Source of the DNA: Mycobacterium basiliense
GTDB lineage: Bacteria; Actinomycetota; Actinomycetes; Mycobacteriales; Mycobacteriaceae
DNA: 64,000 bases
NCBI RefSeq assembly: GCF_900292015.1
Contig: NZ_LR130759.1
Coordinates: 4,464,001 to 4,528,000, forward strand
Direction of reading: 5' to 3'
Numbering within the stretch: the first letter of the stretch is position 1; each line of letters begins with the position of its first letter. A program made the translations under genes and the position numbers. The notes under the pieces are model-generated. The model was not told the origin of the DNA. It ran no database searches and saw only the letters and a list, made by a program, of their open reading frames with translations. Of this stretch, positions 50,780 to 59,184 are shown piece after piece.

Positions 50780-52486
50780 TCATTGATCTTTGACCGGTGC
50801 GGTCTGCGCATCGCGCGGTACGTCGAGCGTCGCAATGGGATAAAAGCCGGAATCGTCGCGGCCGTCGCGCGCCAGTTGCATGGGCGGATAGTTCACCACG
50901 CGTGAAGCGTTCGGTTTGTGCTGTTGCCAATCGATCGACGCCCGCAGCGTGTAATGACCAGCTGGCAGGCCGTTCAGATCAACACGAACCGTCTCGGTGG
51001 CCGAGGCCGGCGTCGGCTGTAGGGCGGTGCGATCGCCGGGCGCCTCGGGTACCAGCGACTTCAGATCCACCGTCGCGGGCAGCGTCCTGATCGTCTGTCC
51101 GCTCATGTCCACCAGCCGGAATCCGGGCACCCATTTCTCGGTGGCGGCCGCCGAACCGTAGTTGGTCCACAGCACCGAAATCGTGGCCGTCCGGCCGTCC
51201 AGCCCTTGCGATCCGGGCTTCGCTTCGACGGAGTACCGATAGCCCGCGGTGGCGTTGGCTTGCGCCCATAGCAGGTACAACTTGGGGTCCATGGTCGTGC
51301 GCGAATCCTGGTCGGGAAAGTTGATGCTGGAGGTCATCGAGACGTGGTATCTCATCACGTCGCGCAGGCCTTTCTCGTAGTAAGCCTGCGGCGTGGTGCC
51401 ACCGGGCAATTGACACCACTCGGTGATCACCGGCGCAACGGTGAGCCGCTGGCGGAGCGCGGCCACCACCGGATCTTGGGTCTGCACGTAGTGGGCGCCG
51501 CTACCGTCGGCCCACGCCGGCATCGGCGCATTGACACCCAGACAGTCCGAGCGAATCCCCACCGGCGCGGAAAGTCTCTTCGTGACATCGTCGGAGAGCA
51601 ACTCGCGCACAATTTCCGGGTTCGCCGGACTGGTCACCAGCTGGGTGCGGGGGAAAGCGCTCACGTTGGCCTCAACTAGCCGTTGAATGGACGCCTTGGT
51701 GATGTTCTGGTCGCGGAACTGGCTGTAATAGCCCAGCGCCGCAACACTGTCGTCCGGGGCCGGTCCGGGCGCGCCGAGAGAATCGCGTAGATAGGCGACG
51801 TGGTTTTCGCTGAAGTCGCCGTACCCGGAGAACTCGAAAACGCTCAGCCGCTCGTCGCCGTCGTAACGACGCCCCAGTGCCGCCAGCAGATCGGCGAAGT
51901 TGCTCAGGTAGGTGGGATCGTTGAAGTTCGGTACCACCTGCGTAATCCCGGCCGCAGTGCCCTCGGCCGGGCCCGGATGGCTGGTGGTGGTGCCGGGGAG
52001 GGCGCGCAGCCAGTCCGGAACCGCGATGCTGGTGTTGTCCGGATACGAGGCTTTGCAGCAAGGGTTTTCGGTGTAAACCCGAAGCGTCAGCCGCATTCCC
52101 CGATCGGCAAGATTGGTCAGCGCGCTATCGATCGCGCTGAAGTCATACTTGCGGTCGTCTGGCGGGTTGGGGCCCAGCGTTGCCGGGTCCACCGGCTGCA
52201 GCTGCCGCCAGGAGATGCGCATGCTGGCGTCGTAGGACGCCGGCCAGGCCGGATATTTCTGCTGGGCGGGACTGCGCTGCGGAAAAAGCGGTTCCAGCAA
52301 GTCTTCGTACTGCCCGCGTAGTGGGTTGGGTATTTCCTGCGCGGTCGACGGTATGGCGGGGCTGGCCATCGCGGTAAACGGGCTGCTGTTTTCGCGGGTG
52401 CTGCTGCAGCCGGCGAGCACCCCAGCGAGCAGCAACGCGGCGCACGCGACAGCGACTGGTGTGTGTGTCTTAATTGTTCGAACCAT
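50780..52486 (-). CDS. Exported lipoprotein with glycoside-hydrolase-like fold, Rv1006-like
   Basis: 568 residues from ATG 52486 (MVRTIKTHTPVAVACAALLL), lipobox LAGVLAGC. The mature part shows a beta/alpha-barrel pattern: RISWRQLQPVDPATL, RGMRLTLRVYTENP, FADLLAALGRRYDGDERLSV and EFSGYGDFSEN, then a beta-sandwich C-terminus (TISVLWTNYGSAA; LRASIDW). Resembles DUF4832-type GH-like proteins. Two adjacent Cys (NPCCKASYP) and others may form disulphides. Corresponds to the unknown protein Rv1006. Hydrolase activity is inference; it ends facing metG. Confidence 0.85.
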   Translation of the reverse strand: MVRTIKTHTPVAVACAALLLAGVLAGCSSTRENSSPFTAMASPAIPSTAQEIPNPLRGQYEDLLEPLFPQRSPAQQKYPAWPASYDASMRISWRQLQPVDPATLGPNPPDDRKYDFSAIDSALTNLADRGMRLTLRVYTENPCCKASYPDNTSIAVPDWLRALPGTTTSHPGPAEGTAAGITQVVPNFNDPTYLSNFADLLAALGRRYDGDERLSVFEFSGYGDFSENHVAYLRDSLGAPGPAPDDSVAALGYYSQFRDQNITKASIQRLVEANVSAFPRTQLVTSPANPEIVRELLSDDVTKRLSAPVGIRSDCLGVNAPMPAWADGSGAHYVQTQDPVVAALRQRLTVAPVITEWCQLPGGTTPQAYYEKGLRDVMRYHVSMTSSINFPDQDSRTTMDPKLYLLWAQANATAGYRYSVEAKPGSQGLDGRTATISVLWTNYGSAAATEKWVPGFRLVDMSGQTIRTLPATVDLKSLVPEAPGDRTALQPTPASATETVRVDLNGLPAGHYTLRASIDWQQHKPNASRVVNYPPMQLARDGRDDSGFYPIATLDVPRDAQTAPVKDQ

Positions 52487-53170
52487 TCTCACATTTGAGC
52501 TGGATGGCGCCAAGCGTCCATGCGTCGCGGTACGCGAGAAACGGCATCGGCATCCAGCGGGCGGACGGCAACGCCACCATGGCGTTGCCGGGGACGGGCG
52601 GTGACAACAGGAATCCCCGCAGCACCGGAATCCCTGCGCCTCGGCGGCCAGGTTGCATCACTTTGGTTGTGGCAGTTGAGGTTCGGCTTTCAGGTATCGC
52701 TTTGCTCACCTGGGAGCCGGCCAGTGTGGTCGGCGCCATCAACTGCGGGGCGCGGGAGCTGACAGCAAGGGCCAAGCTGCGCGGCAACGACTCCTCCGAT
52801 TCGTCCTTATCGTGACCAGGGCCTTGTCCGGGTCTGGCCCAACGCGGGCGACCGGCCCATCTGCGACGAGCCAGTGACCTGCTGTCTCCCAGGCCGCTCG
52901 TTCTTCGAATACCCACCGATGGGCATCGACGAGGCCCCTCGCTCGCCCGAGTATCCGCCGGGATGTACCGGCAGGTCACGGGGTCGATTTCAGTTGCGCA
53001 GCCTATCATGCATGCCGTTTCGGCCGGCCCGGAAATCGGACCCCCGCAGAGCCGGGCCCGAACGACAAACACCAACCCACATTCCAGGTCATCACCGGTG
53101 AGCGAGCACAGCATCAACGCTCGCCGAAGCGGGTCCGGACAGTGAAACAGCTCACACTCGCGAGCCGTAT
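52487..53170. other. Long gap upstream of the oxidoreductase, no firm gene
   Basis: About 680 bp. It must hold the promoter of the Rv1006-like lipoprotein. One plus-strand frame ending at 52815 reads GCITLVVAVEVRLSGIALLT, then WEPASVVGAINCGARELTAR, and might be the tail of a decayed gene. A 271-codon minus frame (53285-52470) looks like antisense noise because it runs into both neighbouring genes. No repeat of the NRPS-flanking type is seen here. Confidence 0.4.
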
Positions 53171-53197
53171 TGTCACGCCAGGCCGGTCTGCGGTGTC
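53171..53197 (+). promoter_or_regulatory. Candidate ECF41-type sigma promoter
   Basis: TGTCACG at 53171-53177, 16-base spacer, TGTC at 53194-53197. This closely matches the ECF41 promoter I recall (TGTCACA, about 16 bases, CGTC). It lies 63 bp upstream of the oxidoreductase start, with the ECF41-like sigma gene coupled downstream, so autoregulation is likely. Confidence 0.6.
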
Positions 53198-53259
53198 TGA
53201 AGGGCACGAGTCCTGTTAAGGATCCCGCGAGCACCACCCAGAAATTAGGAGGCACCCAG

Positions 53260-54444
53260 ATGTCCGAGCGGACCGACCAACCCATTCGCGTCGTTGTCGT
53301 CGGCGGTGGCTATGCCGGCACAATCGCCGCCAATCACCTGCTGCGCAATACCAATATCAAGGTCACCTTGGTGAATCCGCGCCCGGTCTTCGTCGAACGG
53401 ATCCGGTTGCACCAATTGGCCGCGGGCACCGGCAACGCCACAGTCGACTACGACACGCTGCTCGGCGACCACATCCAACTGGTCGTCGACACCGTCGACC
53501 GGATCGACACCGGCACGCGCACGTTGCTGCTGAACTCTGGCTCGGAGTTGACCTACGACTACCTCATCTATGCCGTGGGCAGCGCCGGTGCCATGCCCGC
53601 GGTGCCGGGCGCCGACGAATTCGCCTATTCGGTCGCCGATCTGGAAAGCGCAACACGGCTACGCCACATACTGGCCGACCTACCCACGGCCGCACCCGTC
53701 TCAGTGGTCGGCGGCGGGCTCACCGGCATCGAAGCGGCCGCGGAGCTCGCCGAGCAGGGCCGCCGGGTGACCTTGGTATGCGGTGGCCCGCTGGGACCCT
53801 CGTTGAGCAGGCGAGGCCGGCGTTCGGTGGCCAAACAACTGCGCAAGCTGGGTGTCAACGTGCTGGAGTCGGCGGCGGTGCGCGAAGTCCGGTGGAACAG
53901 CGTGGTGCTTTCGGACGACACCGAGCTGTCCAGCGCGGCCACGGTATGGACGGCCGGATTCGGGGTGCCGGAGCTGGCCGCCCGAAGCGGACTTCAGACC
54001 GACGACCTGGGCCGGCTGCTCACCGACGAGACACTGACCAGTCTCTCCGATGAGCGCGTCATCGCCGCCGGTGACGCCGCCGCGCCGTCCGGCCAGCCGT
54101 TGCGCATGAGCTGCCAAGCGGCCGGGCCGCTGGGCGCCCAGGCGGCAAACACCGTGCTGAGCCGCGCCGCTGGGGACACCCCGGCGGTGCTGAGCCAGGC
54201 CTTCGTCGGGCAGTGCATCAGTCTGGGCCGCTCACACGGCACCGTTCAGCTGTCACGCTCCGACGACACCCCGGTGAACCTGGCCATCGGTGGCCGAAGC
54301 GCGGCCACCATCAAGGAAGCGATCTGCAAGGGCACGGTGTGGGCGATCCGGCGCGAAGCCGCCAAGCCGGGCTCGTATTTCTGGTTCAGGGGCGGCAGGC
54401 GGCCGGTGCCGTCTGTGTCCGATCCGCAGGCCGCGCTCCGATGA
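53260..54444 (+). CDS. NAD(P)/FAD-dependent oxidoreductase (NDH-2-like)
   Basis: 394 residues from ATG 53260 with AGGAGG at 53247-53252. Two Rossmann motifs: FAD-binding RVVVVGGGYAGTIAANHLL at the N-terminus and NAD(P)-binding VSVVGGGLTGIEAAAELAEQ near residue 145. Late FAD-contact region is VIAAGDAAAPSGQPLRMSCQ. It resembles AIF/NDH-2-type pyridine-nucleotide oxidoreductases, without a C-terminal membrane helix. It overlaps the ECF sigma gene (ATGA); oxidoreductases are standard partners of ECF41 sigma factors. Not at this location in M. tuberculosis as I recall it. Confidence 0.9.
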   Translation: MSERTDQPIRVVVVGGGYAGTIAANHLLRNTNIKVTLVNPRPVFVERIRLHQLAAGTGNATVDYDTLLGDHIQLVVDTVDRIDTGTRTLLLNSGSELTYDYLIYAVGSAGAMPAVPGADEFAYSVADLESATRLRHILADLPTAAPVSVVGGGLTGIEAAAELAEQGRRVTLVCGGPLGPSLSRRGRRSVAKQLRKLGVNVLESAAVREVRWNSVVLSDDTELSSAATVWTAGFGVPELAARSGLQTDDLGRLLTDETLTSLSDERVIAAGDAAAPSGQPLRMSCQAAGPLGAQAANTVLSRAAGDTPAVLSQAFVGQCISLGRSHGTVQLSRSDDTPVNLAIGGRSAATIKEAICKGTVWAIRREAAKPGSYFWFRGGRRPVPSVSDPQAALR

Positions 54445-55364
54445 GCCTGTCGTTGGGCGGGCCATCGGAGCACGACGAACACGCGCAACGGTTCACCTTG
54501 CTGCGCCCACTGCTGTTCACCATCGCCTACGAAATCCTGGGCTCGGCAACCGAAGCCGACGACGTGTTGCAGGACAGTTATTTGCGGTGGGCCGCCGTCG
54601 ACCTGTCTGGGGTGCGTGACACCAAGTCCTATCTGGCCCAACTGGTGACCCGCCAGGCGCTCAACGCCCTGCGGGCCGGCGCGCGCCGCCGCGAGGAGTA
54701 CGTGGGACCGTGGCTACCGGAGCCACTTCTGCTCGACGACCAGGACCCCTCGGCCGATGTCGTGCTGGCCGAATCGGTGTCGATGGCAATGCTGGTCCTG
54801 CTGGAAACATTGACGCCGGACGAACGGGCGGTCTTCGTGCTGCGCGAGGTATTCGGATTCGACTACAGCGAGATTGCCGACGCGGTGGGCAAACCGGCGC
54901 CGACGGTGCGCCAGGTCGCCCACCGCGCCCGCGAACACATCCAGGCGCGGCGCAAACCGCACGGCGCCCGATCGGTGGACCCGCAGCGCCACGCCCAGAT
55001 CACCGCTCAATTCCTAGAAACCGCTGCCAGCGGCGACGTGGACGCGCTGATGGCGATGCTCGCTCCGGACGCCACCTGGATGGCCGACAGTGGCGGCAAG
55101 GTGTCGGCGGCCCGCAGACCGGTGGTGGGCGCCGACCGGGTGGCCAGAGCCATCGCCGGGCTGATGCGCAAGGGGGCGGGGCAATTGCAGGTGGAGACGG
55201 TGATGTGCAACAGCGCTCCGGCGGTGCTGTTCTACCTCGGCGAGCGCTTGGAGGGGGTGATCACGACGGAGATCGTTGACGACAAGATCACCAATTTCTA
55301 CGTGATGCGCAACCCCGACAAGCTGGCGGCGCTGGCCACGGCACACCAGATCAGCCGCGGCTAG
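54441..55364 (+). CDS. ECF41-family (SigJ-like) RNA polymerase sigma factor
   Basis: 307 residues from ATG 54441. Sigma region 2 (about 20-85; LRPLLFTIAYEILGSATEAD, DVLQDSYLRWA) and region 4 (about 115-170; LTPDERAVFVLREVFGFDYS, EIADAVGKPAPTVRQVAHRA). A SnoaL-like C-terminal extension of about 130 residues follows (VDALMAMLAPDATWMADSGG). This extension, with its DSGGK motif, is the ECF41 hallmark and acts as a built-in regulator instead of an anti-sigma factor. M. tuberculosis SigJ is of this type. It is coupled to the oxidoreductase that it probably controls. Confidence 0.92.
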   Translation: MSLSLGGPSEHDEHAQRFTLLRPLLFTIAYEILGSATEADDVLQDSYLRWAAVDLSGVRDTKSYLAQLVTRQALNALRAGARRREEYVGPWLPEPLLLDDQDPSADVVLAESVSMAMLVLLETLTPDERAVFVLREVFGFDYSEIADAVGKPAPTVRQVAHRAREHIQARRKPHGARSVDPQRHAQITAQFLETAASGDVDALMAMLAPDATWMADSGGKVSAARRPVVGADRVARAIAGLMRKGAGQLQVETVMCNSAPAVLFYLGERLEGVITTEIVDDKITNFYVMRNPDKLAALATAHQISRG

Positions 55365-55453
55365 GTTTCCCGCCCAGCCGCCCAACTCGCGCCGTTCCGG
55401 CGCGCAGGCTGGTCCCGACGTGCGAAAAGCCAGCGTTCTGTCAAGCTTGGGCG

Positions 55454-56728
55454 GTGCGAATCGACCGGCTCGGCGACCTTGGCGGTGCACCACAGGTGCT
55501 GCGCGCCCTCGGCTGCGCCACCAGTCGACTGGATTTACCCCCGCCGGCGGCGCTGACCGGTGAATGGTTCGACGCATTGGCGGTGATCGCGCCGAGTGTG
55601 GACGTGCGGCCCGTCAGCAGCGCCGATGCGTTCTCGGTCCGATCGGACCGGCATGACACCGCAGCGCCCACCGTGGAGGCCGTGGGCGGCGGCTGGGTCG
55701 GCTACCTGTCCTACCCCGACCCGGGCGCCGACGGGCGGGGCAGCAGGATCCCAGAAGCCGCTGGTGGGTGGACCGACAGCGTGCTACGCCGGGATCGCAA
55801 CGGGCAGTGGTGGTACGAGAGCCTGTCCGGGAAACCCATGCCGCACTGGCTGAGCAACGCCCTGGCAGCAACCCCGGCGCCAGCGGCCGGACCGGCGGCG
55901 ACGTGTCGGATCGACTGGGGACCGGCCGATCGGCAAGCACACTACGACGGCGTGCTGGCCTGCCTGGAGGCGATCGCGGCCGGCGAGGTCTATCAGGCCT
56001 GCGTGTGCACCCGGTTCACCGGGACCGTCAGCGGGGATCCGCTGGATTTCTTCATCGACGGGGTGGCTCGCACCGCCCCGGCCCGAGCCGCCTATATCGC
56101 GGGTCGGTGGGGCGCGGTGGCGTCGCTGTCGCCGGAGCTTTTCCTGCAGCGCCGCGGTGCCGTGGTGATGTCTAGCCCGATCAAAGGCACCCTGCCGCTG
56201 GATGCCTGGCCGGCGGCGCTGCGGGCTTCGCCCAAAGAGGTTGCCGAAAACATCATGATCGTCGACCTGGTCCGCAATGACCTTGGCCGGGTGGCGATTA
56301 CCGGCACGGTCACGGTCCCCGAACTATTGGTTGTCCGGCGCGCTCCGGGCGTATGGCATCTGGTGTCCACGGTGGCCGCCCGGGTGCCGGACGAATTGCC
56401 GACTTCGACGTTGCTGGACGCCACCTTCCCGCCCGCGTCGGTCACTGGGACACCCAAACTGCGAGCCCGCCAACTAATTTCACAGTGGGAGCAAGGTCGG
56501 CGCGGAATTTATTGCGGCACAGTCGGTTTCGCTTCACCAACGGCCGGCTGTGAGCTCAATGTCGCCATCCGCACCGTTGAGTTCGACACGGCGGGCAACG
56601 CCGTGCTGGGCGTGGGGGGCGGGATCACGGCGGACTCCGATCCCACCGCCGAATGGGAGGAGTGCCTACACAAAGCCGCCCCCATCGTTGGGCCGCCGAT
56701 CCCAGTGACCGCCACGCGGGTGGGCTAA
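55454..56728 (+). CDS. pabB: Aminodeoxychorismate synthase component I
   Basis: 424 residues from GTG 55454. Chorismate-binding fold: EVYQACVCTRFTG, LSPELFLQRRG, SSPIKGTLP (PIKGT with the catalytic lysine typical of PabB), ENIMIVDLVRNDLGRV, FPPASVTGTPKLRA, YCGTVGF and GGGITADSDPTAEWEE. Makes 4-amino-4-deoxychorismate for folate with a glutaminase subunit encoded elsewhere. The N-terminal domain is degenerate. Corresponds to Rv1005c. Confidence 0.94.
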   Translation: MRIDRLGDLGGAPQVLRALGCATSRLDLPPPAALTGEWFDALAVIAPSVDVRPVSSADAFSVRSDRHDTAAPTVEAVGGGWVGYLSYPDPGADGRGSRIPEAAGGWTDSVLRRDRNGQWWYESLSGKPMPHWLSNALAATPAPAAGPAATCRIDWGPADRQAHYDGVLACLEAIAAGEVYQACVCTRFTGTVSGDPLDFFIDGVARTAPARAAYIAGRWGAVASLSPELFLQRRGAVVMSSPIKGTLPLDAWPAALRASPKEVAENIMIVDLVRNDLGRVAITGTVTVPELLVVRRAPGVWHLVSTVAARVPDELPTSTLLDATFPPASVTGTPKLRARQLISQWEQGRRGIYCGTVGFASPTAGCELNVAIRTVEFDTAGNAVLGVGGGITADSDPTAEWEECLHKAAPIVGPPIPVTATRVG

Positions 56729-56877
56729 CCAGCAAATTTGTGCTGGTTTTGCACCAGTACGGTAGGTGACGGAATTTGCCGGAACGTGCACACGGTGAGC
56801 CAGCTACGCCTAAGCTGCTATCCATTGGCCCGTGTGAATCGCGAGGTCGTTTGCGCGAGGGGTGAGAGGGGTCCGTA

Positions 56878-58293
56878 ATGAGAGTCGGTGTCGTTGGCGT
56901 TGCCGCCGCGGCCATGGTGGGTGGGACGATGGCCGTTGCCCCGTTGACGATGTCCGGGCCGATGCACGTTCCCAACCAGGGGACGTGCACCGCCGGCCAG
57001 CAGTGTGATCGGTTGGCATCGGTTCTGATGCCCAAAACCCCGGGACCGTCCGGGCAGGCCCCGGCCCCGCAGGAAGCGCCGCCCGTCGCCGCACCGCAGG
57101 ACATGATCCCAGGCCTGGATAGCCCGGCCGTCCCAGCCGCGGCTCGTATCCCCGGCGCGGGCACGCCGGGAGGTCCCGGGTTGCTGCCGTTTGGGCCCGA
57201 CGCCGGAGGCCTGCCGCCCCTGGCAGCCGGGGCCCTGCCCCCGGCTCCCGGTGTTCCCGACATCGGCATTCCTGGTGTTGGCATCCCCGGCATCGGCGTG
57301 CCCAGTATCGGCGTTCCCGGCATCGGCGTTCCCAACCTGGCCAACGGGCCCGCCGCGCTGCGCACCGCGACGTCGGTGGTCACCGGCGTGCTCGGCGTCG
57401 CGGGAACCACCGCCAGCGTGGTAACCAGTAGCGCACTGGCCGTCACATACATCGTGCTTGCCTATAACGCGCTGCAATCCTCGGGCATCCTGCCGGGAGC
57501 CACCGGAACCGCAAGCACGGTGAGCAGCATGCTGTTGCCATCCCTGGCGACACCGGCGCTGGCTGCCTTACCGAGCTTGAGCCTGCCGGGGCTCGGGGCG
57601 ATACCGGGCTTGTCGCCGGCAGGGCTAATCGCCCTGCTGTCCGCGGGGGGTCTGCCGAACATCAGCTTGCCGGGTCTAGCCGGCGTGTCGCCGACGAACC
57701 TGCTGGCAATGGCCACCAATGCCCTGCCAGGTCTGCCGGGCGTTTCGCCGACCGACCTGATCGCGCTGGCAGCCGCGGGTGGCATCCCCGGCGTGCCGGG
57801 CCTGCCAGCGCTACCGGCGGGCATGTCGCCGATGGACGTCATGGCGTTGGTCGCCGGCGGCCTGCCGCAGCTGGCCGCCGCGCTGCCAAACCTCCAAGCC
57901 GCTTTGCCCGGGCTACAAGTGGATCCGGCGATGTTGGCCGCGGCACTGCCGGCCTTGGCCGGCGGGCTGCCGATGGATCCGACGATGCTGGCCGCGGCAC
58001 TGCCGGCCTTGGCGGGCGGTCTACCGGTGGATCCGACGATGCTGGCCGCGGCACTGCCGGCAATGGCGGGCGCCCTGCCAGCCGCGGCGGCGCCGGCGCT
58101 TCCGGGCGGGCTGCCGGCACTGCCGGCGCCGCCTCGGTTGGCCGCACCGTCCGTGGGCTTGCCGGCTCCCCCGGTGGGTCTGCCGGCGCCGCCGAAGCTG
58201 CCCGCGCCACCAGCGCTGTACCCTCCGAAAATCTCGCCGCCACGGTTGTGCACACCGAAAGTCGGTCCCATCGGAAGCACCTGCACCCCCTGA
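56878..58293 (+). CDS. Exported Pro/Gly/Leu/Ala-rich repeat protein, Rv1004c-like
   Basis: 471 residues with an N-terminal signal-like segment (VGVVGVAAAAMVGGTMAVAP). A region with pentapeptide GIPGVGIPGIGVPSIGVPGI repeats (about 125-155) precedes a hydrophobic stretch (TASVVTSSALAVTYIVLAYN). The C-terminal half has LAAALPALAGGLP-type repeats of about 19 residues, then a Pro-rich end with two Cys (RLCTPKVGPIGSTC). Function unknown. Slightly longer than the 418 residues I recall for Rv1004c, consistent with repeat expansion. The low-complexity regions are prone to length variation. Confidence 0.88.
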   Translation: MRVGVVGVAAAAMVGGTMAVAPLTMSGPMHVPNQGTCTAGQQCDRLASVLMPKTPGPSGQAPAPQEAPPVAAPQDMIPGLDSPAVPAAARIPGAGTPGGPGLLPFGPDAGGLPPLAAGALPPAPGVPDIGIPGVGIPGIGVPSIGVPGIGVPNLANGPAALRTATSVVTGVLGVAGTTASVVTSSALAVTYIVLAYNALQSSGILPGATGTASTVSSMLLPSLATPALAALPSLSLPGLGAIPGLSPAGLIALLSAGGLPNISLPGLAGVSPTNLLAMATNALPGLPGVSPTDLIALAAAGGIPGVPGLPALPAGMSPMDVMALVAGGLPQLAAALPNLQAALPGLQVDPAMLAAALPALAGGLPMDPTMLAAALPALAGGLPVDPTMLAAALPAMAGALPAAAAPALPGGLPALPAPPRLAAPSVGLPAPPVGLPAPPKLPAPPALYPPKISPPRLCTPKVGPIGSTCTP

Positions 58294-58305
58294 TTTGGTA
58301 GGGAG

Positions 58306-59160
58306 CTACGGCGCCGGATCCGGTTCGCGGCGCGCAACCAGCACCGCATCGTAAAGCTGACGCGCGCGCACCCCCTGGTGCGCCGCCGCTACCTCACTAC
58401 AGGCGTCCTTGATCCGGATACCCGCGGCGACAAGATTCTCGACCTCACCGACCAGTGACCGCAGGTCAACGTGCAACGGGGTGGCCCCGGCGATAACCAC
58501 GGTGATTTCGCCAAGCACGCCGTCCTCCGCCCAGGCCGCCAGTTCCTCGAGTGGGCCGCGCACGATTTCCTCGTGCGTCTTGGTCAGCTCCCGACACACC
58601 GCGGCCGGACGCGCCCCGCCCAGTTGCTCGACGGCATCCTGCAGGCAGGCGGCCAGCCGGCGCGGGGATTCGAAAAACACGCAGGTGCGCGGCTCCTCGG
58701 CCAGCGAGGCCAGCCACGACCTGCGCGCCGAGCCCTTGCGCGGGGCAAAGCCCTCGAAGCAGAACTTGTCCGACGGCAAACCCGAAACGATCAGGGCGGT
58801 CGTCACCGCGGACGGCCCCGGCAAGCAGGTCACCTCGATGCCGGCGTCGATACACGCCGTTACCAACCGATAGCCGGGGTCATTGATCACCGGCATGCCA
58901 GCATCGCTGACCACCAGCACCGTCGCACCGTCGTGGATCGCATCGACCAGCGAACCCACCCGCAACGCCTCCACCCGGTCGAACAGGCTGACAACTCGAC
59001 CGCCGATCTGGACGTCGAGTGCCTTCGCCAAGGTCCGCACCCGACGGGTGTCCTCGGCCGCCACCACGTCGACGTTGGCCAGGGCGTCGATCAAGCCTGG
59101 CGATGCATCCGAGGGCCGGCCCAACGGGGTAGCGCCGAGCAACAGGCGGCCAGAGGTCAT
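58306..59160 (-). CDS. rsmI: 16S rRNA 2'-O-ribose methyltransferase RsmI (C1402)
   Basis: 284 residues from ATG 59160 (TSGRLLLGATPLGRPSDASP), the length of M. tuberculosis Rv1003. Tetrapyrrole-methylase fold with VAAEDTRRVRTLAKAL, VLVVSDAGMPVINDPGYRLV, CLPGPSAVTTALIVSGLPSD and FFESPRRL motifs, all typical of RsmI. Modifies C1402 in the ribosomal P site. Divergent from pmt, with only 24 bp between the two starts. Confidence 0.95.
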   Translation of the reverse strand: MTSGRLLLGATPLGRPSDASPGLIDALANVDVVAAEDTRRVRTLAKALDVQIGGRVVSLFDRVEALRVGSLVDAIHDGATVLVVSDAGMPVINDPGYRLVTACIDAGIEVTCLPGPSAVTTALIVSGLPSDKFCFEGFAPRKGSARRSWLASLAEEPRTCVFFESPRRLAACLQDAVEQLGGARPAAVCRELTKTHEEIVRGPLEELAAWAEDGVLGEITVVIAGATPLHVDLRSLVGEVENLVAAGIRIKDACSEVAAAHQGVRARQLYDAVLVARREPDPAP

Positions 59161-59184
59161 GACGGACAGCCTACGATCGACCTG

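Noticed and set aside
52470..53285. 271-codon minus-strand frame before the oxidoreductase
   Set aside because: It overlaps the starts of both flanking genes and has no domain sense; probably chance.
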